Below are positions 53,356 to 62,546 of a stretch of DNA of 64,000 bases, one piece after another. Position numbers and translations under genes: made by a program. Origin of the DNA: Bernardetiaceae bacterium (GTDB lineage: Bacteria > Bacteroidota > Bacteroidia > Cytophagales > Thermoflexibacteraceae); contig JANWVT010000013.1 in NCBI GenBank assembly GCA_025056255.1, positions 30,418-94,417 of the forward strand. The letters run 5' to 3'. Numbering within the stretch: the stretch's first letter is position 1; each line of letters starts with the position of its first letter. The notes beneath the pieces were generated by a model. It saw only the letters and a program-made list of their open reading frames with translations, was not told where the DNA came from and searched no databases.

Positions 53356-55785
53356 CTATCGAACCTCCAGCAAATGTCCCTTACTGATACCCAAATTGCC
53401 CACTCCGTTTGTACCTTGAACCACATAGCGATAATGAGTAGCGTTATCAGCCGTGTAAAAGCTAACTTTTGCCTTACCTGTGATACTGTCGGTTTGAATA
53501 ATTGGCTGCCAAAAGAGCGTAGTGCGAAGGTCGGGTTTGGCAGCGTTGGGTTGTGTAGTATAATCTGGCACAAAAAATTCGCGAGCCTTATAGTAAGCAG
53601 CTTCTTTAAAATGGAATATCCCGGGCAAGGGATTCGCATCAGTACTGTGATTGCCTCGCTTAGTGATAATGTTGATAACGCCATTGGCACCATTTGCACC
53701 GTAGGCGGCTGCACCAGCTCCTTTCAATACTTCTATGGCAGCCACATCGTTAGGGGAAATGCTACGTGCTGCCGAAATATCGCTCATTGGCATGCCGTCA
53801 ATAAGCAATAGGGGAGTTGTGCCACTAGTAATAGAATTGATACCACGAATTTGCACAGTTGCATTGCCAAACTGGTCAACTCCTACAGTAACGCCTGCCA
53901 CGCGCCCCTGCAAAGCCTGCAGAACGTTGCCAGAGGGAGCAGCTCGGGCAAAGTCGATGTCTTTATAAGTCAAAATAGCATCAGGGGTTACCAGCATGCT
54001 GCCTTGAGTAATCTCTTGCTCAGGTTTCATACGCGTATCTTTAATTACTACCTCTTGCAGATAGCGTTCGGCAAGTCCGTCGTAGGCGCGGTTTGCCTGT
54101 GTTTGTTTCCGCCAGTTTTCTAAGTAAGCCATAGCAGCACCTGTTGGCTGTAATGCATAGCGCAAAGGACTAACAGCAGGATAACTACGAGGCATAAGTG
54201 CCAACTGTACATCGCGATTGCCTTTTGCTGTACTTGCCTGAATGGAAAACTGCAACGAATCGAAAAAGTCAAGGTCAGTAAGGGTAAACCTCCCTTTTTC
54301 ATCGGCAGTAAGCTGAATGGTTCTCCCTACAGGTTTTTGAAACAATACTGTTATTTTAGCATCGGGAACGCCCACTCCCTTCTTATCACGCACCTGCCCA
54401 CTAATAGAAAAAGTTTGCTCAATCGGATGTTCGTAGCGCATCCCCTCAGGTTGCAGTATTTTTTTCCACACAAACCTTCGCCAGCCATGAGTCATCATCA
54501 GCAAATCCAATGCTTCATAAGCTTTTTCATTGTTTTGCAGGTAAAAGGAAGGATTGCGGATGAGTCCCGGCAATTCGGAAGTAAGCATAATGTAGCTCAT
54601 AATATCCTCTGGAAACGGTTGCCACTCGGGCAATCGGTCTGCATCTAAAACTGCCAAAGAGAGAGAGGCAGCTACTGGCTTGCCGTTGCGTGTAGTGGTG
54701 ATTTCCATCGATACAGGCATGCGCTTGCTTGCAACTGCTGTTGAAGGGGTTACTTGTATTTGTAGATCGCTTTCCGATGTGCGGTGAAATACCAACCTTT
54801 CAGCTATTGGCTCTAAATTTTCGGTAAAAAGGGTTAGCTGCAAAATGCCTTGTGGGAGCCCGCGTTTTGGAATGCGTATGTTAGTAAAAGTATTTTCTAT
54901 TTTGCCATGTACGGCATAAACCATTTCGCCGCGTCCCTGTACTGCTAAAACAATGCCCGTTTTAGAAGAAACGTAAGATTGGCTTGCATACAACTGCACG
55001 CGGTAGGCTGTATCTGCGGGTGTATGCAACACGTTCATCATCATACCAGCTGATTGGGCATCGGGTAAAGGAAACTCCTGGTAAGTACTGTCGGGGAAAT
55101 AAATGCGCGCTGTATATGTTTCGCCTATCTGCGGCACTAAGCGAAAGCTACCTAAGCCATCGTGAACCGTTTGTAAACGTGCTGCTAATTGGTTGTACTG
55201 ATTGACTACAATACCACTTAAGTTCAGTGGCTGACCATCCCAATCTGTTATTTTGAAAGCAATTCGATTGCGAAAACCATTCAGCATCAAGCCGCTCTCT
55301 GGGAAAAAGTGCACTTTCAAGGCTGGCTTTTGATTAACCAAAGTAGTTGTTTGGTTTTCACCTACAACAGTCAGCGGACGGTCGTAGAAGAGTTCTTCGC
55401 CAAAGTTGCGCTGCCAATTTGTATAAGCCCGCAAACGATAAATGCCTGCTCGGAGCGTATCGGAAAGCGTCAAATCGCCTTTACTGCGTCCTTGGGTTAC
55501 TTGTAGAGTCAGTCGTTTCAGCACCACAGCCTCTGGGCTAATGAGCTCTACATACAGTATGCGACTTAGCGGAGAAAAAGCCCATGAATTAGCTTCATGC
55601 AAATATGCCGACAGCCAAATAGTTTCGCCTGGCGCGTAGTAAGGTTTATCGGTATGTAGCCATATTTTCTCTTCTACGTAGGTATCCGTGTAGTTTTTGA
55701 GTGCCTTTGCAAGTGAGTCTACAGGAGTATCATGGTGCCATACAAGTGTTGCACAGAAAATTAACAGCAAAGTGAAGGGGCGCAT
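53356..55785 (-). CDS. Plug-domain protein of the TonB-receptor type without a barrel (MG2-plug architecture)
   Basis: An 809-residue exported protein from ATG 55785 (signal peptide MRPFTLLLIFCATLVW). Residues about 30-480 hold MG2/macroglobulin-like beta domains (IWLHTDKPYYAPGETIWLSA) and a carboxypeptidase-like regulatory domain (about 490-560, GQVRDKKGVGVPDAKITV). A TonB-receptor plug domain follows (about 605-725), with LQGRVAGVTV, ATVQIRGINSI and the SusC-type LLLIDGMPMSDI. The C-terminus (about 730-809) reads REFFVPDY, TTLFWQP and KVSFYTADNATHYR, and there is no 22-strand barrel. The family is a recognised Bacteroidota type; its role, perhaps in protein-protein contact at the outer membrane, is unclear. 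Confidence 0.85.
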   Translation of the reverse strand: MRPFTLLLIFCATLVWHHDTPVDSLAKALKNYTDTYVEEKIWLHTDKPYYAPGETIWLSAYLHEANSWAFSPLSRILYVELISPEAVVLKRLTLQVTQGRSKGDLTLSDTLRAGIYRLRAYTNWQRNFGEELFYDRPLTVVGENQTTTLVNQKPALKVHFFPESGLMLNGFRNRIAFKITDWDGQPLNLSGIVVNQYNQLAARLQTVHDGLGSFRLVPQIGETYTARIYFPDSTYQEFPLPDAQSAGMMMNVLHTPADTAYRVQLYASQSYVSSKTGIVLAVQGRGEMVYAVHGKIENTFTNIRIPKRGLPQGILQLTLFTENLEPIAERLVFHRTSESDLQIQVTPSTAVASKRMPVSMEITTTRNGKPVAASLSLAVLDADRLPEWQPFPEDIMSYIMLTSELPGLIRNPSFYLQNNEKAYEALDLLMMTHGWRRFVWKKILQPEGMRYEHPIEQTFSISGQVRDKKGVGVPDAKITVLFQKPVGRTIQLTADEKGRFTLTDLDFFDSLQFSIQASTAKGNRDVQLALMPRSYPAVSPLRYALQPTGAAMAYLENWRKQTQANRAYDGLAERYLQEVVIKDTRMKPEQEITQGSMLVTPDAILTYKDIDFARAAPSGNVLQALQGRVAGVTVGVDQFGNATVQIRGINSITSGTTPLLLIDGMPMSDISAARSISPNDVAAIEVLKGAGAAAYGANGANGVINIITKRGNHSTDANPLPGIFHFKEAAYYKAREFFVPDYTTQPNAAKPDLRTTLFWQPIIQTDSITGKAKVSFYTADNATHYRYVVQGTNGVGNLGISKGHLLEVR

Positions 55786-55998
55786 AAAATTTGACGATGA
55801 AGAAGCATGTGTACGTGTAAAAGTAAAAAGTTTTTCTTCTAAAACACAAGGCATAGAGTTTGCTTCTTATCGCCGAGCACAAACAACTCAATGCGGGTTG
55901 CTACTCAACGCCAATTAGCGCTATTACACATAACCATCATGCCTGCTTTGCACACTGCCGTTGCATGTTTCTTCACGAACAACTCATCAGCACAGCAG

Positions 55999-56030
55999 CA
56001 AGTATTTTCTTTGAAAAGTGCAAAGAAAAA
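55999..56030 (+). repeat. Short direct repeat, copy A
   Basis: Matches copy B at 56434-56465 at about 27 of 32 positions. In one frame it reads SIFFEKCKEK, against SILFEKCEKK in copy B; both run to a stop soon after. GCTAATC follows both copies. Confidence 0.5.
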
Positions 56031-56433
56031 GTAAAAGCATGCCTTTTCAGCTAATCCTTAGCTTCTTGTATGTTAAGTACTGGCTACCAAGCAAATGGTA
56101 AAAAACTTGCCTTAATCGGATAGCCAATGGATATAAAGCTTATTGATAAGCTTACGCATCAGGGCATTTTTTACATCTCTTTCCCTTCTTGTATTTTTTG
56201 CAACATTTATTTTTTCCGCAACAAATATTTTCTTCCAAAAAAGTAGCAGTATTGCCAAAATCAGTTGGAAGCGCCTGATTAACCAAAGATGGATTTTTAA
56301 GCATATACATAAGCGGGTAGTTTGCCAAACAGCTATACTCACATCAGGACGCAAAAATATGTATATTAAGACTTATTCTAAACAAATATTGCTTGGCATT
56401 ATTCACACCACACGCAAGCCCTTAGGATGCTCA

Positions 56434-56465
56434 CAAGCATTTTGTTTGAAAAGTGCGAGAAAAAA
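56434..56465 (+). repeat. Short direct repeat, copy B
   Basis: See copy A. Lies about 435 bp downstream in the same orientation. Confidence 0.5.
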
Positions 56466-56560
56466 GCGCTACTTGGCTAATCTTCGCCTATCTGATTGTA
56501 CATGTTTGATTGTCAATTTGCTTTTGTGTAATTGACATTGTTTAGAAGAAACAAGCACCG

Positions 56561-57385
56561 CTACCATGCATTTGCCATTTGGAGTGCTCGCATAATGAGC
56601 GACTTGTTGGAAAAGCCCAAACAAACAAAAGGAGGATTTACCAGAGAAGATTTATTGTAGGCAAATCGTTCGCCATCTAAGTTCAATACATGTCCGCCGG
56701 CTTGTTCTATAATCGCCTGACCGGCTGCGGAGTCCCATTCATGATTTGCTCTGCTGCGATAAAATATATCAGCTTGTCCTTCGGCAATTGTGCAATATTT
56801 AATGGCACTGCCTACAAAATCTATTTGGGAAATTCCTAAGTTGGAAAAAAACCGAGCATCTCGCTCTGGCATTTTTCCTTTGCTGTAAACAGCACGCAGC
56901 GGATTGTGTAGGGGTTCGGCAGGCAATTGTAATCGCATGACTGTTCCATTGGCATTTAGTTTAAAGGTCTGTTTGCCATTGGCAAAGAACAAGGTTTGCA
57001 TAACGGGCAGGTAAATGGCTCCTATAACAGGATAACAGCAATGAATCAGCCCGATACAAACAGCAAATTGTCCGGTTTGCTCAATAAATTCAAGTGTACC
57101 ATCTAAGGGGTCTACTAACCAAAAAGTCTCCCATGTTTGGCGAGTAGTGTACGAGACAGGCTCGCCCTCCTCAGACAGAATTGGAAAATGAGGCGTGAGT
57201 TGTTGTAGATGCTCACAAATGAGTTGGTGTGCTTCTCGGTCGGCATTAGTTACTGGCGAGCGGTCAGACTTGTGGAAAATGCCAAGGGCGGCGCTTCGAT
57301 AATGCTGCATAATCAGCTGACCTGCTTTGATGATGGTTGCATTGAGCGCCTCAATGTTTACGAAAGGAATACTCGACTCAGGCAT
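56561..57385 (-). CDS. cysQ: 3'(2'),5'-bisphosphate nucleotidase (CysQ/inositol monophosphatase family)
   Basis: A 274-residue lithium-sensitive-phosphatase-fold protein. Metal-binding motifs are LSEEGE (about 79-84) and WLVDPLDGTLEFIEQTGQFAV (the Glu/Asp ligands about 99-107). The usual KEFI reads LEFI here. The last motif EWDSAAGQAIIEQAGG is near 220. CysQ removes the 3' phosphate from PAP/PAPS in sulfate assimilation. Some family members act on inositol phosphates, so the substrate is not certain. Confidence 0.9.
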   Translation of the reverse strand: MPESSIPFVNIEALNATIIKAGQLIMQHYRSAALGIFHKSDRSPVTNADREAHQLICEHLQQLTPHFPILSEEGEPVSYTTRQTWETFWLVDPLDGTLEFIEQTGQFAVCIGLIHCCYPVIGAIYLPVMQTLFFANGKQTFKLNANGTVMRLQLPAEPLHNPLRAVYSKGKMPERDARFFSNLGISQIDFVGSAIKYCTIAEGQADIFYRSRANHEWDSAAGQAIIEQAGGHVLNLDGERFAYNKSSLVNPPFVCLGFSNKSLIMRALQMANAW

Positions 57386-57466
57386 AAAACAATCCTAAAA
57401 ATAACAATGGCAAAAGATAAAATAAAAAGACTAAATTTCTCCCGTCAACCTATGCAACTTGCTTGA

Positions 57467-57497
57467 TTTGTTTCCTTATCCCATATGGCTTAGTTTG
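57467..57497 (+). promoter_or_regulatory. Putative promoter of the S41 protease
   Basis: TTTG (57467-57470), 19 nt spacer, TTAGTTTG (57490-57497, one mismatch to TAnnTTTG), then 12 nt to the ATG at 57510. The spacing supports a short leader. Confidence 0.45.
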
Positions 57498-57509
57498 ATT
57501 CTTTCATCT

Positions 57510-60500
57510 ATGAAATCTCGTTTCTACTGCATGGGTGTCCTGCTTTTATTTTGCTTAGGAACATTCACACTACAAGCGCAACAACAAGAAGCGCTTTGGA
57601 TGCGCTATCCAGCTATCTCGCCCGACGGGCAGACTATTGTGTTCAGCTACAAGGGTGATTTATTCAAAGTACCTGCTGCGGGGGGTATTGCTGTACCGCT
57701 CACTATTCATGAGGCGCACAATACCATGCCAGTATGGAGCCGCGACGGCAAATACATCGCTTTTGCAAGCGACCGACACGGCAACTTCGATGTATTTGTT
57801 ATGCCTGCCGAAGGAGGAATGGCTAAGCGCCTTACGTTCCATTCTGCCAATGATTATCCGTATGATTTTACAGTGGACAATCAAAGCGTTGTATTTGGCA
57901 CTCAGCGCAACGACCCCCATACCAGTGTGCGATTTGCTAACCGCAACCTGTTTCTCAAACTGTATAGTGTGCCGGTAAAAGGTGGACGCAGTGTAATGCT
58001 GAACGCTGCCGGAACGGAGCATGTCCATTTTAATTCTAAAGGCAATCAGTTTGTATTCCAAGACCGAAAAGGCTACGAAGACCCTTGGCGCAAGCACCAA
58101 ACCTCTTCTGTAAGTCGCGACATTTGGCTGTATGACCTTGTTAGCAGACAATATAAAAAAATTTCAACCTTCGAAGGAGAGGATCGCGAACCCAAATTCA
58201 GCGCCGATGACCAGTCCATTTACTACTTGAGCGAGAAAAAAGGCGCACAGAATATCTTCAAAGTAAGTATCAACGGCTCTGGCGAGCAGCAACTGACACA
58301 ATTCAACCACCATCCTGTTCGCCATTTAACTCGCGCAGCCAATGACGTGCTTTGCTTTACCTGGAACGGTGAAATTTATACCCTTAAACCGGGTGAGCAA
58401 CCTAAGAAAGTAACAGTGCTCATAGCAGGCGACTTCCGTTCTAATACCGAAAAGACTGTCTCCATTAGCAGCGGTGCATCGGAGATGGCGCCTTCGCCCA
58501 ATAATAAGGAAATAGCCTTTGTTTTTCGCGGCGAGGTGTTTGTGACAGCCGTAGAAACTGGCACTACTAAACGCATCACCAACACCCCTTATCAAGAACG
58601 CAGCCTTTCTTGGTCGCCTGATGGACGCAGCCTCTACTATGCAGCCGAACGTGGCGAAAGCTGGGACATTATGCGCAGTACTATTGTCCGCAAAGAGGAG
58701 CCTTACTTTTATGCAGCCACCCTCATCAACGAAGAGCCTGTTATTGCTACCGACAAAGAGGAATTTCAACCGGAAGTTTCGCCCGATGGCAAGGAAATCG
58801 CTTATTTAGAAGAGCGCAACATTTTAAAAGTATTCAACTTAGTAACCAAACAATCGCGTGTAATTATTCCTGCCGGACAAAATTTCAGTTATTCCGATGG
58901 CGACCAAAGTTTTGCATGGTCGCCTGATGGCAAATGGATTGCCGCTCGCAATAATAAAGGAAGATTCAGCACAAGCGAGATTCTGATTTTTAAAGCCGAC
59001 GGCTCAGACAATAAAGGTATTGACATTACTCAAAGCGGCTTTGGAGAGAGCGTAGGCGGTTGGGCAATGGATGGCAAAGCGCTGCTGTTCTCTACCGACC
59101 GCAACGGACGCAAGTCGTTGGCATATCAAGGACCACGCGAAAACGATGTGTATGCTGTCTTCTTCGACCAAGCCGCTGCCGACCGCTTCCGCCTTTCCAA
59201 AGAAGATTTTGACCTGCTCAAAGAACAAGAAGAAAAAGACAAGAAGGACAAAAAAGATAGCGCCAGTGCTGCTAAGAAAGCATGGACAATGAACTTTGAC
59301 CGCTTAGATGAGCGCAAGATACGCCTGACCACCTTCCCGCTCACACTTACCAGCTATGCACTTTCGCCCGACGGAGAAAAACTCTACCTCATGGCACGCA
59401 TGGACAGAAACTATGACCTCTGGACACTGGAAACCCGAACAAAAGAACTCAAAGTACTGGCTAAGCTAAATGCCGAAGGTGGAAGATTCGATATTAGCAA
59501 AGATGGGAAGAACATCTTTGTGCTTGCCAACGGACGAATCAGCAAAGTAGCTACTTCCGATGGCAAGGTTACTCCTGTCAACATCAAGGGGGAAATGTTG
59601 CTCAATACTGCCGCAGAGCGCGCTTACATTTTTGAACACGCATGGCGGCAAGTAAAGAAAAAATTTTATGACCCTCAATTGCATGGAGTAGACTGGGCAA
59701 TGTATCGCAAAGCCTATGAACGATTCTTGCCGCATATTAGCAACAATTACGACTTTCAAGAGTTGCTAAGTGAAATTTTGGGCGAGTTAAATGCTTCTCA
59801 TACCGGTGGACGCTACTCACCGCGCTTCGACAATCCTGATGCTACTGCCTCCTTGGGCTTGTTCTATGATGAAATGGTCGGCGGCAATGGGCTGAAAATC
59901 ACTGAAGTGATTGCCGGCGGACCTTTGGACAATGCCAACAGCATGATACGCGCCGGACATGTAATTGAAAAAATAGATGGTGTAGCCATCACTGCCGAGA
60001 TAGACTGGGCGCAATTGCTTAACCGAAAAGCAGGCGAGCGAACGCTTCTTTCCGTATTTAACCCCGCCAACGGACAACGCTGGGAAGAAACCGTAAAACC
60101 TATTTCCTTAGCAGAGGAAAATAATCTGCTTTATAAACGCTGGGTAGAGATGATGCGCAGTATGACCGACAAACTCAGCGGCGGACAAGTGGGCTATGTA
60201 CACGTACAAGGCATGAACGATGGTAGTTTCCGCACAGTTTATGAAGAAGTACTGGGTAAAAACATCAACAAAAAAGCGCTCATTGTAGATACCCGCTTCA
60301 ACGGTGGCGGTTGGCTACACGACGATTTGGTTACCTTCCTTGGCGGTAAACAATATCTTACGTTCGGTCCTTATGGTTTCAAGTCGGAAGGTGGCGAGCC
60401 TTTAAACAAGTGGACAAAGCCAAGCTGTGTACTGATGAGTGAAGGCAATTACTCCGATGCATTCATCTTCCCTTATGCCTACAAGCAACTGGGTATCGGC

Positions 60501-60740
60501 AAACTCATTGGCAAACCCGTACCGGGAACAGGAACCGCCGTATGGTGGGAAACGCAAATTGACCCAACGCTGGTGTTTGGCATTCCGATGATTGCCACCG
60601 TAGGCAAAGAAGGTCGCCCCACAGAAAACCTACAACTCTACCCAGATATAGACGTAGAAAATGACTATAACTCTGTATTAAACGGCAAAGACCCTCAATT
60701 GGAGCGAGCCGTAGCCGAAATGCTGAAAGAAATCAAGTAA
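57510..60740 (+). CDS. Tricorn-like S41-family protease
   Basis: A 1076-residue exported protein (signal peptide through LFCLGTFTLQAQ). Residues about 30-650 form WD40/TolB-like beta-propeller strands with repeated ISPDGQTIVFS-type motifs (for example LSWSPDGRSLYYA and FAWSPDGKWIAA). A PDZ domain is at about 770-860 (LGLFYDEMVGGNGLKI onward). The C-terminal S41 catalytic domain has DTRFNGGGWLHDDLV and the nucleophile Ser in SEGNYSDAFIFPYA, followed by GTGTAVWWE, as in tricorn protease. It probably degrades peptides in the periplasm; tricorn itself is a cytosolic archaeal enzyme. A strong terminator follows. Confidence 0.93.
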   Translation: MKSRFYCMGVLLLFCLGTFTLQAQQQEALWMRYPAISPDGQTIVFSYKGDLFKVPAAGGIAVPLTIHEAHNTMPVWSRDGKYIAFASDRHGNFDVFVMPAEGGMAKRLTFHSANDYPYDFTVDNQSVVFGTQRNDPHTSVRFANRNLFLKLYSVPVKGGRSVMLNAAGTEHVHFNSKGNQFVFQDRKGYEDPWRKHQTSSVSRDIWLYDLVSRQYKKISTFEGEDREPKFSADDQSIYYLSEKKGAQNIFKVSINGSGEQQLTQFNHHPVRHLTRAANDVLCFTWNGEIYTLKPGEQPKKVTVLIAGDFRSNTEKTVSISSGASEMAPSPNNKEIAFVFRGEVFVTAVETGTTKRITNTPYQERSLSWSPDGRSLYYAAERGESWDIMRSTIVRKEEPYFYAATLINEEPVIATDKEEFQPEVSPDGKEIAYLEERNILKVFNLVTKQSRVIIPAGQNFSYSDGDQSFAWSPDGKWIAARNNKGRFSTSEILIFKADGSDNKGIDITQSGFGESVGGWAMDGKALLFSTDRNGRKSLAYQGPRENDVYAVFFDQAAADRFRLSKEDFDLLKEQEEKDKKDKKDSASAAKKAWTMNFDRLDERKIRLTTFPLTLTSYALSPDGEKLYLMARMDRNYDLWTLETRTKELKVLAKLNAEGGRFDISKDGKNIFVLANGRISKVATSDGKVTPVNIKGEMLLNTAAERAYIFEHAWRQVKKKFYDPQLHGVDWAMYRKAYERFLPHISNNYDFQELLSEILGELNASHTGGRYSPRFDNPDATASLGLFYDEMVGGNGLKITEVIAGGPLDNANSMIRAGHVIEKIDGVAITAEIDWAQLLNRKAGERTLLSVFNPANGQRWEETVKPISLAEENNLLYKRWVEMMRSMTDKLSGGQVGYVHVQGMNDGSFRTVYEEVLGKNINKKALIVDTRFNGGGWLHDDLVTFLGGKQYLTFGPYGFKSEGGEPLNKWTKPSCVLMSEGNYSDAFIFPYAYKQLGIGKLIGKPVPGTGTAVWWETQIDPTLVFGIPMIATVGKEGRPTENLQLYPDIDVENDYNSVLNGKDPQLERAVAEMLKEIK

Positions 60741-60769
60741 TCGGCTTACTGTAAAACAATTTGATGCAT

Positions 60770-60808
60770 AACTTTGGCAGAGTTTTCAACCTTCTGCCAA
60801 AGTTTTTT
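60770..60808 (+). terminator. Intrinsic terminator after the S41 protease gene, just before nuoM
   Basis: Arms AACTTTGGCAGA (60770-60781) and TCTGCCAAAGTT (60793-60804) give a 12-bp perfect stem with an 11-nt loop, followed by TTTTTT (60803-60808). The nuoM start codon is at 60818. Confidence 0.9.
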
Positions 60809-60817
60809 ATTTATTTC

Positions 60818-62413
60818 ATGCTATTGCATCCCAATATTATTGCTCTATTGCTGCATGGACTCATAGCATTGCCACTAACTGCTGCTATTGTTATTCTTTT
60901 GTTTCCTGCTAAGGCTACTTGTGCCATGGAGCGTTTCACGCAGGCGGTTTGTTTGTGGCTAATGGTAGCGACTGCTGTATTATTTGGTGTAGCTCATTAC
61001 CCATCAGTATTGCAATACGGCGATTTGCTTTTTGCCGACAAATACGAATGGATTGGCCTTGATATGGGCGAATTGGGCAAATTAAAAGTATTGTATTTTT
61101 TAGGAATAGATGGGTTAAACCTCCCTTTGTTATTGCTAAGTGGTATTGTACTGTTTCTTGGTTCCATAGCTGCTTATCACATCAAAAAGTCGCACAAAGC
61201 CTATTTTTCGCTCTACTTGCTGCTTGCCGGTACAGTAATGGGTTGCTTCTTAGCACTGGACTTTTTTCTGTTCTTCCTTTTTTTTGAATTCATGCTGCTG
61301 CCAATGTACTTCCTCATTGGAATTTGGGGGGGCGAACGGCGCGAGTATGCAGCTATCAAGTTTTTTATTTACACATTTGTAGGCTCTGTCCTGATTTTGG
61401 TGGTCATGATTGGGTTGTACCTGTCTGTTCAGGACAGCACCGGCGCACAGAGTTTTGACCTGCTGCTGATGGCTAATCCTACATCGTTTACGGCAGACAG
61501 TTGGCTTCATCCTGCTGCTGCAAACACGCTGATGGGCTATCCTGTTCGCACAGTAGCGTTTTTATTGTTGCTAATAGGTTTTGGCATCAAAATTCCGATT
61601 GTGCCGCTACATACTTGGCTGCCCGATGCACATGTGGAAGCGCCAACTCCTATTTCCATTGTGCTTGCAGGGATTCTGCTCAAAATTGGCGGTTATGGCA
61701 TGATGCGCGTTGCTTTCCCGATATTTCCTGCTGAGGCTCAGCAATTTACATGGTGGATGGGGTTGATTGGCACAATCAGTATTTTGTACGGGGCAATTGT
61801 TGCACTCGGGCAGACACAACTCAAAAAGATGGTCGCCTACTCTTCTGTATCGCACATGGGCTATGTTATGCTGGGGCTGGCTGCCTGCAATGCAGAAGGG
61901 GTAAATGGTGCTGTAATGCAGATGTTTAGCCATGGGCTGCTTTCTGCTATGCTGTTTGCCGTAGCAGGCGTACTACATGAGCGGACACACAGCCTGCAAA
62001 TAGCAGATTATCGTGGTTTAGCACAGCTGATGCCTCAGTATGCGGCATTTACAGGTATTGCCTTTTTTGCTTCATTAGGGTTGCCTGGTTTTTCGGCATT
62101 TGTAGCCGAGCTACTTGTGTTTTTGGGAGCTTTTAAAACAACTTCGTTGCCGCTTTGGATGCCTTTGTCGGCACTTTTCGCCTTGCTGATTGGGGCAGGC
62201 TATTTTTTGTGGACCTTTCAGCGTGTTTTTCTTGGTGAACTTTCGCTCCGGCAATACGATTGGCGCAACGCATTGTATGACCTTACTAAAATTGAGTGGG
62301 TACTGATGCTATTACCTGCTGCACTCGCCCTGCTTTTAGGAGTGATGCCACAGTGGCTATTAAACAGCATTGAGCGCTATATAGTTGGGTGGTTGTTACT
62401 TGTAAGCACCTGA
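60818..62413 (+). CDS. nuoM: NADH-quinone oxidoreductase subunit M
   Basis: A 531-residue polytopic subunit of the membrane arm of complex I, one of the three antiporter-like proton-pumping subunits. I choose ATG 60818, after the terminator T tract; an in-frame ATG at 60761 would lie upstream of the hairpin. Typical parts are FFLFFEFMLLPMYFLIGIWG with GGERREYAAIKFFIYTFVGS, GIKIPIVPLHTWLPDAHVEA and GGYGMMRV, and a Lys in LKKMVAYSSVSHMGYVMLG. No other nuo gene is adjacent, so it is a lone subunit here. Its respiratory quinone would be menaquinone, consistent with menB. Confidence 0.92.
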   Translation: MLLHPNIIALLLHGLIALPLTAAIVILLFPAKATCAMERFTQAVCLWLMVATAVLFGVAHYPSVLQYGDLLFADKYEWIGLDMGELGKLKVLYFLGIDGLNLPLLLLSGIVLFLGSIAAYHIKKSHKAYFSLYLLLAGTVMGCFLALDFFLFFLFFEFMLLPMYFLIGIWGGERREYAAIKFFIYTFVGSVLILVVMIGLYLSVQDSTGAQSFDLLLMANPTSFTADSWLHPAAANTLMGYPVRTVAFLLLLIGFGIKIPIVPLHTWLPDAHVEAPTPISIVLAGILLKIGGYGMMRVAFPIFPAEAQQFTWWMGLIGTISILYGAIVALGQTQLKKMVAYSSVSHMGYVMLGLAACNAEGVNGAVMQMFSHGLLSAMLFAVAGVLHERTHSLQIADYRGLAQLMPQYAAFTGIAFFASLGLPGFSAFVAELLVFLGAFKTTSLPLWMPLSALFALLIGAGYFLWTFQRVFLGELSLRQYDWRNALYDLTKIEWVLMLLPAALALLLGVMPQWLLNSIERYIVGWLLLVST

Positions 62414-62485
62414 TAGTCTGACATATCCATTCCCATTTGTAAATATTAGTGCAAGGGTTATACAAAACCTGACAAACTTCAAAAA

Positions 62486-62518
62486 AACCCGATGGGCATT
62501 CAAATGCCGCATCGGGTT
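62486..62518 (-). terminator. Intrinsic terminator after the SusD operon
   Basis: AACCCGATGGGCAT and ATGCCGCATCGGGTT pair as a long stem with one bulged G, loop TCAA. On the minus strand a run of seven T follows (62481-62487). It also faces the end of nuoM. Confidence 0.85.
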
Positions 62519-62546
62519 GAAAATAGGTTTGGGTTTTAAAATTACA

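Larger units (their letters stand above)
55786..56560. other. Gene-poor stretch with a diverged internal duplication
   Basis: About 775 bp without a convincing gene. It is AT-rich. At 55999-56030 and 56434-56465 a ~32-bp segment (ATTTTCTTTGAAAAGTGCAAA versus ATTTTGTTTGAAAAGTGCGAG) recurs, and the surrounding frames end in similar peptides. A palindrome AAGCTTAT-TG-ATAAGCTT lies at 56136-56153. A very diverged copy of the intergenic element may lie near 55870-55935. ORFs of 80-130 codons on both strands have no motif. Confidence 0.5.

Noticed and set aside
56136..56153. Palindrome AAGCTTAT-TG-ATAAGCTT
   Set aside because: Good symmetry, but it is AT-rich, occurs in a gene-poor region and has no nearby promoter to act on.
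56143..56535. 130-codon plus-strand and 80-codon minus-strand ORFs (56112-56354)
   Set aside because: Overlap each other in AT-rich DNA, have no recognisable domain, and the hydrophobic runs come from poly-T/A bias.
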